Positions 39,342-49,708 of a stretch of DNA of 64,000 nucleotides are shown one piece after another (position 1 is the first letter of the stretch; each line of letters opens with the position of its first letter). The position numbers were made by a program, and so were the translations under genes. This stretch comes from Bifidobacterium catenulatum PV20-2 (GTDB lineage: Bacteria; Actinomycetota; Actinomycetes; Actinomycetales; Bifidobacteriaceae), in assembly GCF_000800455.1 (NCBI RefSeq), contig NZ_CP007456.1, positions 1,240,001-1,304,000 of the forward strand, given 5' to 3'. Under the pieces are notes generated by a model that did not search any database, had not been told where the DNA came from, and was given only the letters and a program-made list of their open reading frames with translations.

Positions 39342-41939
39342 TTAGTCGACGCCAGAGTATGCGACGATACCACGATTAACACGATCGTATGCTTGCCTTG
39401 CGATTGATGGCAATGTTCCGGCACGTTCAGCAAGATAAGGTCCGACCACGGCTATCTGTTGAAGCACGTCGGCAAGTCGCTTACAGTTGCGTACGAAGTC
39501 TCCGCCAGTCAGCTCAGTGCCATACAACACCTGTGAAAGGCTTTCACCCTGCGCCCACTCGTAGACGATGTCGGTGATGCCGAAATCGAGCTGGCGTGGT
39601 TCTTCGAGCATATGATCCTCACATAACATGGCGATCGACGCATGTATGCCTTTAAGCTGTGCGGCACACACTGCCACATTCCCCTGGATGCCTCCGGGAT
39701 AACGACGCGGCTCTCCTCCGCTTCCCCTGCGGGCTTCGAATACTAGCGATGCGACAACGCTGGCCAATTCACAGGCATTCAATCCGTCGAATGCACCAGC
39801 CTCGATCGCTTGGGCCAATACCAAGTCAAGCTCGCTGTACAGATGCCGCAGCAGCTGGCCCCGCTCCGTGAGCTGATAATCGTCATAGCTTGCGGATGCC
39901 CGCACCTGCTGAAGATAGCCAAGATCAGCAAGTACCGTGCAGATATGGTCGAACTGACGAGCCACGGAGCCTGTACGTGAATCATAGCGATGCTGCACAC
40001 GTTCTAATTCACGCGTCTCACGTGCCCAACGATGTCCCCATTTCAAGTGCTTCTGCACGTCTGGACACTTGCGGCACGGGTGGTCACGGTCTTCTTCACG
40101 AAGTTTTTTAATGCGTTGGTCAAGCTCCATGAACGCCTGGCTACGGGCTTTCTGCGTGCGGAACACCTCATGCTTAAGCTTGCGGCGTTCGTTCTTCTCC
40201 AAATCGCTCAGACGCATCCTCAGACGCATGAATTCTTTGAAATCACCAAACTCACATTGGAAGGCCTGTTCGTACCCTTCCAAAGCCTTGCGCAGGGTTT
40301 CCATTTGCGCTTCAAGCTGCCAAGCCGACTCGTTGGCCTCCCACTGCGCGAAGGAATGGTCGAGCGTCACGCGGGCGGTCTCGTAATCGCTGGTATTCAA
40401 CAGGTTCACAGCCATGTTGAAAGTCGGTCTGAAGCTTGAATGCAACGGATACACGCGCTTGCTGGACAGCGCGGCCGCGGTAGCGGGTACAAAACCATGG
40501 TGATCCACCACAACGGCATGTCCAATGGTGTCGATGCCTCGACGTCCTGCGCGACCGGTCAGCTGGGTGAACTCGCCAGGGGTCAAGCCTACGTGTCCAG
40601 TGCCATCGAATTTCTCGAGTTTTTCAACCACCACGCAACGCGCCGGCATATTGATGCCCAGTGCCAGCGTTTCTGTTGCGAAAACCATCTTGACCAAGCC
40701 CTCTTCAAACAAACGTTCGACAATCTGCCGGAACAATGCGACCATTCCCGCATGGTGTGGGGCAAATCCCTCTTCCAAAGCAAAACGGAATTGCGAGAAA
40801 TGCAGCGCTTTCAAATCCTCTTGGCTTAGCTGTCCTTCGACCATTTCATCGACGATCCGTCTGATCTTACGTACTTCATCGCTGGTGGTGAGTTCCAAAC
40901 CGGCATTGATGCATTGGTCGACCGCCTGATCGCAACCATTCCTTGAGAAAATGAAATAGATTCCCGGAAGCATGTCAAGAAAATTCAGTTCATCCACAAC
41001 AGCCCAACGTCGAGGCGTATGACGTTCGGCTTTGTGGGGACGCTCATTCCACCGTCCGCCTTTGCCTTTGGACCTACGCCTGTCGGGACGCTCCTCTCCT
41101 CTGCGGCGTGCCGCCTGACGGTCTAGCTGATCAAGCCTGTTCACCAATTGCGCATTGAGTTTGACCGTCTGTTCACCATTGGCGTCACGGCGGTACAGGT
41201 CGATAAGCTCCGGTTCGGTATGGTCGTCCGCCTGCACGAGCACATGCTGTTCCAGTGGTACCGGACGCTTCTCCGATACGACCAGCGTGGTTTTGCCACG
41301 GACGGATTCAATCCACTCGGAAAAATCCTCGACATTGGAGACTGTTGCGGAAAGACCGATTATTTTCACGTTCTCCGGCAAGTGGATGATGACTTCTTCC
41401 CATACCGGACCTCGGAAACGGTCGGCAAGATAATGCACTTCATCAAGAATCACATAACGAAGCGCTTCAAGCGTTACGGAATGCTCATACAGCATATTGC
41501 GCAGCACTTCGGTGGTCATAACCACAATGTTCGCTTCGGAATTGATGGATGTGTCTCCGGTCAGCAATCCAACCTTATCTGCACCGTACTGGGCAACCAG
41601 ATCATGATACTTCTGATTGCTCAACGCCTTGATTGGCGTGGTATAGAAAGCTTTGACGTTCCGTGTCTGCGCCAAATAGATGGCAAAATCCGCCACGACC
41701 GTTTTGCCAGCTCCGGTTGGTGCCGCCACAAGCACATTGTTTCCCGCTTCCAACGCCTCGTTGGCCCGCAACTGAAATTCATCAAGTTCAAACAACATGG
41801 ATCTGGCGAACTCGACGGCAACAGTGCGCTGTTTGGCCTGCGCCCGTTTGAATGCGGCGTATCGTTGTGCAGGAGACAATTCAGCCTCATTGGTATCCGA
41901 CGTGCCAGTGCCGTTACTACGGCGACGATGATGGGTCAT
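39342..41939 (-). CDS. DEAD/DEAH-box RNA helicase (HelY/Ski2 type)
   Basis: A large 865-residue helicase of superfamily 2 with Ski2/Mtr4-like architecture. Motif Q precedes motif I AAPTGAGKTVV, motif II is LDEVHYLAD (DEVH), motif III GLSATVSN, and the second RecA domain has FATETLALGINMPAR and QLTGRAGRRGID. A long C-terminal part (about 520-865) is helical, with a Lys-rich linker near 290-320. In actinobacteria this family (HelY) is thought to act in RNA turnover. ATG 41939 is used. It stands 22 bases from a small membrane-protein gene and follows the WYL regulator. Confidence 0.9.
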   Translation of the reverse strand: MTHHRRRSNGTGTSDTNEAELSPAQRYAAFKRAQAKQRTVAVEFARSMLFELDEFQLRANEALEAGNNVLVAAPTGAGKTVVADFAIYLAQTRNVKAFYTTPIKALSNQKYHDLVAQYGADKVGLLTGDTSINSEANIVVMTTEVLRNMLYEHSVTLEALRYVILDEVHYLADRFRGPVWEEVIIHLPENVKIIGLSATVSNVEDFSEWIESVRGKTTLVVSEKRPVPLEQHVLVQADDHTEPELIDLYRRDANGEQTVKLNAQLVNRLDQLDRQAARRRGEERPDRRRSKGKGGRWNERPHKAERHTPRRWAVVDELNFLDMLPGIYFIFSRNGCDQAVDQCINAGLELTTSDEVRKIRRIVDEMVEGQLSQEDLKALHFSQFRFALEEGFAPHHAGMVALFRQIVERLFEEGLVKMVFATETLALGINMPARCVVVEKLEKFDGTGHVGLTPGEFTQLTGRAGRRGIDTIGHAVVVDHHGFVPATAAALSSKRVYPLHSSFRPTFNMAVNLLNTSDYETARVTLDHSFAQWEANESAWQLEAQMETLRKALEGYEQAFQCEFGDFKEFMRLRMRLSDLEKNERRKLKHEVFRTQKARSQAFMELDQRIKKLREEDRDHPCRKCPDVQKHLKWGHRWARETRELERVQHRYDSRTGSVARQFDHICTVLADLGYLQQVRASASYDDYQLTERGQLLRHLYSELDLVLAQAIEAGAFDGLNACELASVVASLVFEARRGSGGEPRRYPGGIQGNVAVCAAQLKGIHASIAMLCEDHMLEEPRQLDFGITDIVYEWAQGESLSQVLYGTELTGGDFVRNCKRLADVLQQIAVVGPYLAERAGTLPSIARQAYDRVNRGIVAYSGVD

Positions 41940-41961
41940 AATTCCTTACAATTTAGTCAGG

Positions 41962-42279
41962 TCAATCATTAAAATGACGCCATTGCGCCCACTGTTGGGC
42001 ATGGCGATTGCGTTTCGCCTCACGCCTTTCGATGACTTCAGCATGGGCATTCGCGTAGCGATCGGCAGCATCCTGCAAAGGCCTAGTGAAAAAGGGCGTG
42101 TCGTTCTCGTTTTGGCGAGGAAATAGCTTACCCATCGCGTCAATCCGCTTCGCTGCGCATTCGCCCAGTTTCGCCACATCCTTGAACGCATGGTAACCAT
42201 GCAGACACGCATAGACAATCCCGGAAACAATCATCATCAGCATGAATAGAACGAGTACTAGCCAAACCCACCAAGGCAT
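41962..42279 (-). CDS. single-pass membrane protein, unknown function
   Basis: ATG 42279 (GGGAG upstream) starts a 105-residue protein with one membrane helix (about 2-25, PWWVWLVLVLFMLMMIVSGIVY). A polar, helical C-terminal part follows, which may form a coiled coil (NAHAEVIERREAKRNRHAQ). A longer frame to 42318 would overlap the preceding gene and lacks a start signal. No family is recognised. It lies between the WYL regulator and helY in the same operon. Confidence 0.65.
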   Translation of the reverse strand: MPWWVWLVLVLFMLMMIVSGIVYACLHGYHAFKDVAKLGECAAKRIDAMGKLFPRQNENDTPFFTRPLQDAADRYANAHAEVIERREAKRNRHAQQWAQWRHFND

Positions 42280-42292
42280 AGAACCACTCCCG

Positions 42293-44206
42293 TCAGTTCT
42301 CGTTCTCACGATCGCCAATACTCAACTCATGCTGAGCACGGGCAACGATCATGGTACGCAACGTCTCAGGAGCTACGGCGGTGATATGTCGCGCATGTGC
42401 AATACAGAACGCGACATACCAGGAATCGGACGAGACGATCAGATGCACTTTCTCGCCTTCTCCGCACTTTTCGACCGTCGCTCCCGACAATCCGTCGATA
42501 AACGACAAATTGTCCTGATTGGTGACGAACACAGCCGGAGTTCCATTATCAAAGCTCCACTTACGCAATTCGGATGCGGGCACATCAGGAATGTCAATCT
42601 TTGCAATCGGCTCGACTAATTCAGCCTTCTCAATGCGGGAGATACGTAGCACCTGCCAGATGCGAGGCTTGCCCGTAGCCTTGTTAATCGTGGTGTCTTT
42701 CTTCACATACTTGGCCTTATCCGCCGGTGCCTCAGCAGCGACATCAGTCCATACAGCAACGTAGAAAACACCCTCGTCAACGAAGATCTTGTCTGGAGCG
42801 ACAAGCTTACGCTGGGTTCGTCCTGCGCCATCCGTGTATTCCATGTCAAGCAGCGAACTCCTGGAAATCGCGCTCTTCACGATGGAGAAGTTGCGCGGCT
42901 CCATTTCATAGCCAGTCAGGCTCAACCAAGGCATATCCCCCGGCTCAACATGCTGGCGAAGACGGCTGTACAATGATTCGGCCTGCTCGCGAAGCTTGTC
43001 CGGCAGCAACGACGAATGCGCGAGATAGCTTACGGATGCGGTAAGCATACTCAGATACTGCTGTGAAATGCCCGCCAAGCGTTCCAAACCAAGCGAATTC
43101 GTGGCGGAAACAATGCTTTCCGCGTCAAGCAGCGACCAATCGATATCGAAGAATTGGCTTCCCGCCATCTCCCCATCATCGGAAACCGTGGTCAGCGTGT
43201 TGATGTCTTTATGAATGACGTTGACGAACTTCTTCAGCTCATCATCGGACTTAGGTTTGCCGATGAAACGTTCCGCAAGCTCCTCAAGCGAATACTCCTC
43301 GCCAAGGTGCGCCGAAAGGAACAGCATCAAACGCAAGCGACGGTCGACTTCGCTACCGGTCTGGAATGCGGAATTCTTCTTCGGACGTCCTTTGCTTTCC
43401 TCGACATCGTCATCGTCTGCGCTATTGCGATTGATCTCCATGGCAGCGACGGTGGAACTGTCATCTCCCGTGGATTCGTCGGCAGGCACGAACTGCGTGG
43501 CTGCATTCAGGCGACGGTTGAACGCGTCAACGGCTTCCTGCGGACTGACGATGGACGCGCCTGGATGGGACAGCACGAACATGGCCAGGTCATCGGAATC
43601 AGTATAGGCGACATTCAGATGCTCGCCATCAACATCCACCGTGGCCGCGAAACGACGCTGGTCGACGACTTTGACCAATTCGTCGGGAATGGACTGGGTT
43701 CCCAGTCCAGGAGCGATGGAGTCAAGACCAAGTCCCGGAATAGGCGTTTGAGGAACACGCGGCGCGGTACGAGACGCATGTTGCGTCTCATGCGCAGGAG
43801 CCGAGGAAATCGACATGGAACGAGCCAAGTAGTTGGCGGCAGCCAAAATCGGCAGATCCTCATCCCCGAACAGCAGACGAACACGAGGCTCGTCACCAAG
43901 CTGCAGACGGTAGGACGCGAAGTCCTGCCCCTCCGACTTGGATGAATATTCCGGCTGCCTTGATTCGATGGCAATGCCCATGGCCGCAAGCTTGGCGCGG
44001 TCACGCTGGAATTGCTTGGCAAAAGCTGCCTTCGCCGCCTGATCTGCCAGTTCTCCATAGGAATCGGCATACGCCTTCACGCGCTGAGCAATCTGACGGG
44101 AAGTGAGCCATTGCGGAAAAGCTGAGGAAAGCACAGCCAACACATCAAGTTCGTGCTTGCCCCATTTGTCGGAGAAACGACGCCTTCCGTTACTGCCCTC
44201 TGCCAT
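42293..44206 (-). CDS. WYL-domain regulator, PafBC-like fused protein
   Basis: This 637-residue protein appears to join two units. An N-terminal HTH-like part (ELDVLAVLSSAFPQWLTSRQIAQRV) is followed by a ligand-binding WYL-type region. After a low-complexity linker (about 255-290, rich in D, E and S) a second HTH-like part (RLRLMLFLSAHLGEEYSLEELAERF) and a second WYL-type region follow. In other actinobacteria pafB and pafC are two adjacent genes that activate DNA-damage responses independently of LexA; here they look fused. The regulatory role in bifidobacteria is an inference. ATG 44206 is the only reasonable start. Confidence 0.75.
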   Translation of the reverse strand: MAEGSNGRRRFSDKWGKHELDVLAVLSSAFPQWLTSRQIAQRVKAYADSYGELADQAAKAAFAKQFQRDRAKLAAMGIAIESRQPEYSSKSEGQDFASYRLQLGDEPRVRLLFGDEDLPILAAANYLARSMSISSAPAHETQHASRTAPRVPQTPIPGLGLDSIAPGLGTQSIPDELVKVVDQRRFAATVDVDGEHLNVAYTDSDDLAMFVLSHPGASIVSPQEAVDAFNRRLNAATQFVPADESTGDDSSTVAAMEINRNSADDDDVEESKGRPKKNSAFQTGSEVDRRLRLMLFLSAHLGEEYSLEELAERFIGKPKSDDELKKFVNVIHKDINTLTTVSDDGEMAGSQFFDIDWSLLDAESIVSATNSLGLERLAGISQQYLSMLTASVSYLAHSSLLPDKLREQAESLYSRLRQHVEPGDMPWLSLTGYEMEPRNFSIVKSAISRSSLLDMEYTDGAGRTQRKLVAPDKIFVDEGVFYVAVWTDVAAEAPADKAKYVKKDTTINKATGKPRIWQVLRISRIEKAELVEPIAKIDIPDVPASELRKWSFDNGTPAVFVTNQDNLSFIDGLSGATVEKCGEGEKVHLIVSSDSWYVAFCIAHARHITAVAPETLRTMIVARAQHELSIGDRENEN

Positions 44207-44353
44207 TAGTCCTCACGTCTCGTTAACGTTTCATTTTAAGTGCGTAACCAGTATAGGCTTCCGCACACACCTCTCCATGATAGAGGGTTTTCACTCAGAT
44301 TGTGCCTATTTTACGAAAAAATACAGTTTTTCGTGTTGAGAACATCCCTCGAA

Positions 44354-45811
44354 TCAGACCCAATCGTCAGGTTCCACGCCTTGCGGGCCTACGTATTCGC
44401 CGTTCGGAACATAACTCGGCTCGCCGGTGTCAGGCAACCGCGCGTCGCCAAACAGTATTACATCCCTGCCAAAGGTCCAGTCGCCCTCAATATCGACGGA
44501 ATTTGCCGCGGCGAGCGATGGAACTCCATACGGGAATCTCGTATCGAAATCATGAATGTTTTTGTAGTACCGTGCATCCAAATGGACGTCCGGGAAAATG
44601 TAGTTACCGTCCTCCATCTCATACTGGTCCGTCAGATGGAATCGATCAGACCGCATAATGAACAAATCGTCGGTGGTTTTCACTGGCAGGAAACGCATAC
44701 GGTCCACGCACACGCAAGTGGCACCATCAAACAACGTCACTGCGGCTCCCATGGCCGTTTCCAGCTGAATGACCGGCTCGCTCGTCGGATCAGTGGGATC
44801 AACGGTCTTTTTATTACGGATCACTGGCAACGGCAGTACGCCGTCATATGCGGACAGCTTGGCCTTCAAAGCGTCGATCCGCACCCAGATGCTGTTCGTG
44901 TTGAAGTACGGGTGTTTTTCAATATTCTGAGCATCGTCTTTGTCATTTGGATGCACCTGACTCATTTCACGCAGCATCAAACGGCCCGTCGCCTTGTCAC
45001 GCACGATATGGCCGCCCTTGCGGTCGGCGGGAGTGCGCTTGGCGACTTCGATCATGACCGGAGCACCGGTATTTTCGAAATGTTGGGCTAGCGTACGCGA
45101 AGGTCGCGCACCGAGATTGTCGGAATTCGAGATGAACAAATACTTGAAACCATGTTCCTCGAGCACGTCTAGCAATCCGGATTCCCAGATGGTTGAAAAC
45201 AGGTCACCGTGGCCTGGCGGGCACCATTCAAGTTCAGGATTTGCCGAGAAGCTGACAGGAAGGCCCGTTTCCGCGCTGATCTTTGGTTCCTGATGCTGCA
45301 CAATCTCCAGAGGAATATCCTCCTGATGGAATTTCTTGTTGGCTCTCAGCACCTTCATGGTGTCGTTCGAAGTGCGGAATGAATTCATCAGCGTCAACGG
45401 CAGCTCCACACCCAGACGCGTGCGTGCGGTCAGCACCTGGCCGATGATGATGTCGATGAAACGCATCTGACGGGCCTTGTGGCGACGCACGGGCAAGAGA
45501 GACTTGGCGCAATCCAGTCCCATGGAGGTGCCAAGCCCACCATTGAGCTTAAGGAATGCGGTTTTTGCGAACGCATCAACGGCTTTGTCGTGGTTGATGG
45601 TCTCGTAAACGTCATGGAAGCTTGGCACCCCCACCAACGGTTCCACCTCATCCTCACGAATCCAGCTGCTTGCCTCCTCGTTACGCCAAACCTCATATAG
45701 ACGCTTGAACTGCGCGATAGCCATATCGGTCATCCCATTTTTCCGCATCTTTGCGGCGGAGTATTCGAATACGTCCTCAGTCAATGTCTTTCCCTTTCGT
45801 GCGGGCGCCAT
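44354..45811 (-). CDS. UTP-glucose-1-phosphate uridylyltransferase (eukaryote type)
   Basis: This makes UDP-glucose from UTP and glucose 1-phosphate, feeding galactose use and polysaccharide synthesis. At 485 residues it is of the eukaryotic-type UGPase family, not the bacterial GalU type. The nucleotide-binding motif LNGGLGTSMGLDCAKSLLPV is at about residue 62, with NSFRTSNDT, the glucose-site region WCPPGHGDL and a C-terminal beta-helix-like part. ATG 45811 gives the family length; the frame opens 28 codons earlier without family similarity. Bifidobacteria use this enzyme in the galactose-scavenging pathway together with GalT. Confidence 0.93.
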   Translation of the reverse strand: MAPARKGKTLTEDVFEYSAAKMRKNGMTDMAIAQFKRLYEVWRNEEASSWIREDEVEPLVGVPSFHDVYETINHDKAVDAFAKTAFLKLNGGLGTSMGLDCAKSLLPVRRHKARQMRFIDIIIGQVLTARTRLGVELPLTLMNSFRTSNDTMKVLRANKKFHQEDIPLEIVQHQEPKISAETGLPVSFSANPELEWCPPGHGDLFSTIWESGLLDVLEEHGFKYLFISNSDNLGARPSRTLAQHFENTGAPVMIEVAKRTPADRKGGHIVRDKATGRLMLREMSQVHPNDKDDAQNIEKHPYFNTNSIWVRIDALKAKLSAYDGVLPLPVIRNKKTVDPTDPTSEPVIQLETAMGAAVTLFDGATCVCVDRMRFLPVKTTDDLFIMRSDRFHLTDQYEMEDGNYIFPDVHLDARYYKNIHDFDTRFPYGVPSLAAANSVDIEGDWTFGRDVILFGDARLPDTGEPSYVPNGEYVGPQGVEPDDWV

Positions 45812-45950
45812 ATTCTCGTTGTACCTAGGTAATACTACGACATATTTCCCGTAACGGGGGCTTTTGGATGTTAAAAAAGATATTTTTTGACACAAACGAC
45901 ATCTTTACGCACCCTTCATCACGTTTCATTGACTACGCGACACGATGTAT

Positions 45951-45979
45951 TTGAAAAAAACCACAGACTATGCTATGTT
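45951..45979 (+). promoter_or_regulatory. promoter of tRNA-Pro
   Basis: TTGAAA (45951-45956), a 17-base spacer and TATGTT (45974-45979) preceded by TGC form an extended promoter. It stands 25 bases before the tRNA. Confidence 0.65.
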
Positions 45980-46004
45980 TCATTTTCGGTGCTTTTGCAT
46001 CGTT

Positions 46005-46078
<74 letters not shown>

Positions 46079-46084
46079 CCCGAG

Positions 46085-46119
46085 AAACCCGGATTCGTAT
46101 GATTTCGGGTTTTCTTTTT
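46085..46119 (+). terminator. tRNA-Pro terminator
   Basis: AAACCCG (46085-46091) pairs with CGGGTTT (46106-46112), followed by TCTTTTT. Confidence 0.8.
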
Positions 46120-46151
46120 AAGGTTGTCAGTCTTACACATGCAGGTAAGGG

Positions 46152-46574
46152 GTGATTGTCTTGAAGTCGAGGGACGCCCAGCCACAGTTTGACGATGTTG
46201 ATGATCTTGCCCACGTGTTCGACTCTTCCGTGCCTGAAGATGAATGGAAGATTCGCCTGCCCCGGGAACTTGGCGTGGAAGCCAGGGAACGTGCGAAACA
46301 TGATGGTATCACTCTTACCGAGTTGACACGAAGAGCGCTTAAAAGCGATAACCTGAGTGACACAGCCGACACCATTCGTCCAGGACGAAAGCCAAAGAAT
46401 ACCGATGGGCGCGAACAGCTTGGCGACGAATGGAAAATCAAACTCCCCTATGCCATCGGCAAAATGGCACGAGAACGTGCAACGGAAGAGGGCATATCCT
46501 TGAGCTCTCTCGCCCGACGTGCAATCAGCGGATATCTACGCCAAAGAGACGCCGAGGAACAGCCGCTTTTCTAA
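46152..46574 (+). CDS. duplicated ribbon-helix-helix-like DNA-binding protein
   Basis: The 140-residue protein contains two copies of the same unit: DEWKIRLPRELGVEARERAKHDGITLTELTRRALK (about 30-64) and DEWKIKLPYAIGKMARERATEEGISLSSLARRAISG (about 92-127). Quoting only key parts, each has a short strand, then RERA, G-I-(T/S)-L-(T/S)-x-L-(T/A)-RRA, the ribbon-helix-helix pattern. The two copies would allow a single chain to act as a whole dimer. GTG 46152 or TTG 46161 (better spaced from AAGGGG) are possible starts. It follows tRNA-Pro with its own start region. Confidence 0.65.
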   Translation: MIVLKSRDAQPQFDDVDDLAHVFDSSVPEDEWKIRLPRELGVEARERAKHDGITLTELTRRALKSDNLSDTADTIRPGRKPKNTDGREQLGDEWKIKLPYAIGKMARERATEEGISLSSLARRAISGYLRQRDAEEQPLF

Positions 46575-46646
46575 GACGCCCGGTCAAATAGCGTGCCGCA
46601 CATTAGCTACACAGATCGGTAGATATTATATTCCTTACAAACATTT

Positions 46647-46687
46647 CTTGGGGGTGCACGCCACGAATAATGGTGCACACCCCCAAG
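46647..46687. terminator. hairpin between the RHH gene and cmk-der
   Basis: CTTGGGGGTGCAC (46647-46659) pairs with GTGCACACCCCCAAG (46673-46687) with a two-base bulge. No clear T-run on either side; it may end both convergent genes. Confidence 0.55.
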
Positions 46688-46697
46688 AAAAAGTGGA

Positions 46698-48827
46698 CTA
46701 CTTGCGCTTTTTCTTTTCTCGGATGTTCACCGAAATCTGAATCGGGGAACCCTCAAAACCGAACTCCTCACGCAGGCAACGTTCGATGTAACGACGATAA
46801 CCGTGCTCAAGGAAGCCAGTAGCGAAAATCACGAAGCGCGGTGGACGCGTCGAAGCTTGGGTCGCGAAAAGAATGCGCGGCTGCTTGCCACCACGAAGCG
46901 GATGCGGATGCGCAGCCTGGATCTTTCCCAGGAAAGCGTTGAGTTTGCCGGTCGGGATGCGCTTGTCCCACGACTCCAAGGCGCCACGCATAGCTCTAGC
47001 CAGACGATTCGTATGCCATCCGGTCTTAGCCGATAGATTCACGCGCTGGGCCCACGTCACGCGGTCAAACTCGGTCTTCCACAAGCGTTCCATGCGCTGG
47101 CGATCGAAATCATCCATCAAATCCCACTTGTTGAATACCAAAACAACGCATCGACCAGCATCCACGGCTTGACTCATCACCTTCAGATCCTGATCGGAGA
47201 TCGGTTGGGAGGCGTCGAACAGCACCAACGCAAGCTCCGAACGCTCAATCGCGGCCTGCGTGCGCAACGACGAGAAATACTCGGCGCCGGACAACTTGTG
47301 CAGGCGACGCTTGATTCCGGCGGTATCGATGAACAGCCAATCCTCACCATCAACCGTCACCACCTCATCGACAGGGTCGCGGGTGGTTCCCGCCAGATCG
47401 TTGACTACGGTGCGCTCTTCATGTGCCAGCTGGTTCAGCAAGGACGACTTGCCGACGTTCGGACGTCCGACCAGTGCCACACGACGAAGATGCGACGGAG
47501 TGAGGAACCCGGAAGTCTTCTCAGCCTTCTTCAACGAATCCAAAGCCGCGTCAAGCAGTTCGCCTATGCCGCGGCCATGCATGGCGGAAATGCCGTATGG
47601 CTCCCCCAAACCCATCTTCCAGAATTCGGCGGTCAGATACTCGCTCTCACGATCGTCGACCTTGTTCACCGCAAGCGTGACCGGCTTCCCAGAGGCTCGC
47701 AGCATTTTTACGATACGCTCGTCAGTATTGGTAAGTCCAACCTGACCATCCACCACCAGCACCACGGCGTCAGCAAGCTGGACGGCGATCTGCGCCTGCG
47801 ACGCGATGGCGGATTCGATGCCTTCGACATCGGCTTCCCAGCCACCGGTATCGACCAGCTTGAAATCAGTGCCGGCCCATTCAGCATCGTAGCTCACACG
47901 GTCTCGGGTCACGCCTGGAGTATCTTCCACGACGGCTGCACGACGTCCGAGAATACGATTCACCAGCGTGGACTTGCCGACATTCGGACGTCCAACAACG
48001 GCAAGCACGCCGACCGGCTTCGGGCCGGACTGGCGTTCGCCACCAACAAAAGACGATCCATCAATCAGCCCTTCATCGCCCTCATCCAACTCATAATCAT
48101 CAAGATTGGATGCATATTGGCGGTATTGCTGCTCTTCAATGGCGTCATCGACGATGCGTACAAGCATGTCGAGGGTTTCGCCGAAATCCAAATCGGAATT
48201 GTCAACGGTCAACACACCTTCCGCTGCGGACATGAAATTCGTGACCTTGGAATCAGCCTTGTCTCGTGCCGCAACATTTTCCGTGCCAACTCCGGAAGCT
48301 GACTGCCCTGCTCGACGGGCTTGGCGGACTTCCTCACGAGCGGTAAGCAATACACGCACTTCGGCATCCGGCGCAACGACCGTGGTGATGTCACGGCCTT
48401 CGGCAACCACGCCAGCACCTTCGGAAAAGGAATCGGAAGCCGCTTCACGAGCAATATACGCGCGTTGTGCGGCAATAAGCACATGACGAACCGGAATGAT
48501 GTTCGACACCTTGGACACATGGGAAGACACTTCAGAGGAACGAATCACCTCACTGATGTCTTCGCCATCGGCATACACCTTCGGATCGTCCGGATCGACA
48601 CTGATATCAAAATGACCTTCGGTGAAGAACTCGCCCACGGTTTCAGTGACTAGCTGTTCGTCGACAGTCTCCGTATCGAGGTCGATACCCTTGTTCATGC
48701 ACCACCATGCGCAGGCACGATACATGGCTCCGGTATCGAGATAGGCGAAACCGTAATACTTAGCCAGAGCCTTGGACGTGGAAGACTTGCCGACGCCCGC
48801 AGGCCCATCAATAGCTACGCGGATCAC
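46698..48827 (-). CDS. bifunctional cytidylate kinase / GTPase Der
   Basis: Residues 1-225 are cytidylate kinase: P-loop GPAGVGKSS (8-16), then [13 protein letters not shown] and [12 protein letters not shown], which bind CMP. After a short linker the rest is Der, the double-GTPase needed for ribosome assembly: first G1 GRPNVGKST and second GRPNVGKSS, each with its NKxD (NKVDD, NKWDL), and a C-terminal KH-like domain ([19 protein letters not shown]). The fusion is a known actinobacterial arrangement. It overlaps the pseudouridine-synthase gene by four bases, so they are co-translated. Confidence 0.95.
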   Translation of the reverse strand: MIRVAIDGPAGVGKSSTSKALAKYYGFAYLDTGAMYRACAWWCMNKGIDLDTETVDEQLVTETVGEFFTEGHFDISVDPDDPKVYADGEDISEVIRSSEVSSHVSKVSNIIPVRHVLIAAQRAYIAREAASDSFSEGAGVVAEGRDITTVVAPDAEVRVLLTAREEVRQARRAGQSASGVGTENVAARDKADSKVTNFMSAAEGVLTVDNSDLDFGETLDMLVRIVDDAIEEQQYRQYASNLDDYELDEGDEGLIDGSSFVGGERQSGPKPVGVLAVVGRPNVGKSTLVNRILGRRAAVVEDTPGVTRDRVSYDAEWAGTDFKLVDTGGWEADVEGIESAIASQAQIAVQLADAVVLVVDGQVGLTNTDERIVKMLRASGKPVTLAVNKVDDRESEYLTAEFWKMGLGEPYGISAMHGRGIGELLDAALDSLKKAEKTSGFLTPSHLRRVALVGRPNVGKSSLLNQLAHEERTVVNDLAGTTRDPVDEVVTVDGEDWLFIDTAGIKRRLHKLSGAEYFSSLRTQAAIERSELALVLFDASQPISDQDLKVMSQAVDAGRCVVLVFNKWDLMDDFDRQRMERLWKTEFDRVTWAQRVNLSAKTGWHTNRLARAMRGALESWDKRIPTGKLNAFLGKIQAAHPHPLRGGKQPRILFATQASTRPPRFVIFATGFLEHGYRRYIERCLREEFGFEGSPIQISVNIREKKKRK

Positions 48828-49597
48828 AGGCCCACCGCCTTGGACAGGGAACGCACCTCAGTCTGCGAAAGCACACGGTACGATCCGGACTTCAGATCGC
48901 CAAGTTTGATCGGGCCGATCTGAGTGCGCACCAAGCGCCTGACCGGGAAACCAATCGAGCCGAAGATACGACGAACAATACGATTCTTGCCGGAGTGCAG
49001 CACTACCTTGACCAGAGTGCTATCGCGGCTGGCATCAAGAATCGCGCAACGGTCAAGCTTAATCCAACCGTCGTCAAGCTGCACGCCGGTGGTGACCAGT
49101 CGGCGGCACACCTGACCGCTGATGCGACCTTCCAACGTGGCAATATAGGTCTTCTCGACCTCATATTTTGGGTGCATGACATGCTGGCTCAACTCGCCGT
49201 CGTTCGTCATGAGAATCAGGCCTTCTGAATCGTAATCCAAACGACCCATGTGGAAAATACGGTCATACTTGTCACCGACGATGTCGCTCAGGGTGTAACG
49301 TCCCTTCGGATCTTCCATGGCGCTGAGCACGCGCTTCGGCTTGTTCAAGGCAAGCGTGACATGATTGGGGTTCACACGAACACGGGAGCCGTCCACACGG
49401 ACTTCCTGATGTTTCGGGTCGACGCGAGTCCCCAACTCGGTGACAAGCTCACCGTCGATTTCGACGCGTCCTTCAGTAATGATCTCTTCACATTTGCGAC
49501 GGGACCCAAAACCTGCCTGAGCAAGAAGCTTCTGCAGGCGGATACCCTCATTGTCATGTGTATGCGCCTTCGCGGCGCGGGAATATGCGTTTGGCAT
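48824..49597 (-). CDS. RluB/RsuA-type rRNA pseudouridine synthase
   Basis: The 257-residue enzyme has an N-terminal S4 RNA-binding domain ([21 protein letters not shown]) and the pseudouridine synthase core with catalytic aspartate in [19 protein letters not shown] (GRLDxxTxG type). KTYIATLEG and [19 protein letters not shown] are further family motifs. It modifies a uridine in ribosomal RNA, probably in 23S. ATG 49597 has weak signals. It forms a coupled pair with cmk-der, both serving ribosome maturation. Confidence 0.93.
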   Translation of the reverse strand: MPNAYSRAAKAHTHDNEGIRLQKLLAQAGFGSRRKCEEIITEGRVEIDGELVTELGTRVDPKHQEVRVDGSRVRVNPNHVTLALNKPKRVLSAMEDPKGRYTLSDIVGDKYDRIFHMGRLDYDSEGLILMTNDGELSQHVMHPKYEVEKTYIATLEGRISGQVCRRLVTTGVQLDDGWIKLDRCAILDASRDSTLVKVVLHSGKNRIVRRIFGSIGFPVRRLVRTQIGPIKLGDLKSGSYRVLSQTEVRSLSKAVGL

Positions 49598-49708
49598 CGT
49601 TCTCCCAACGTGGCCGGATAATACTTATAGGGACTGCTGGTACTATGGCAGTCGTTTGGCGATTTCCAAAAAATCGCAACTTGTCCACTATATGACAGAG
49701 GAAAGACT

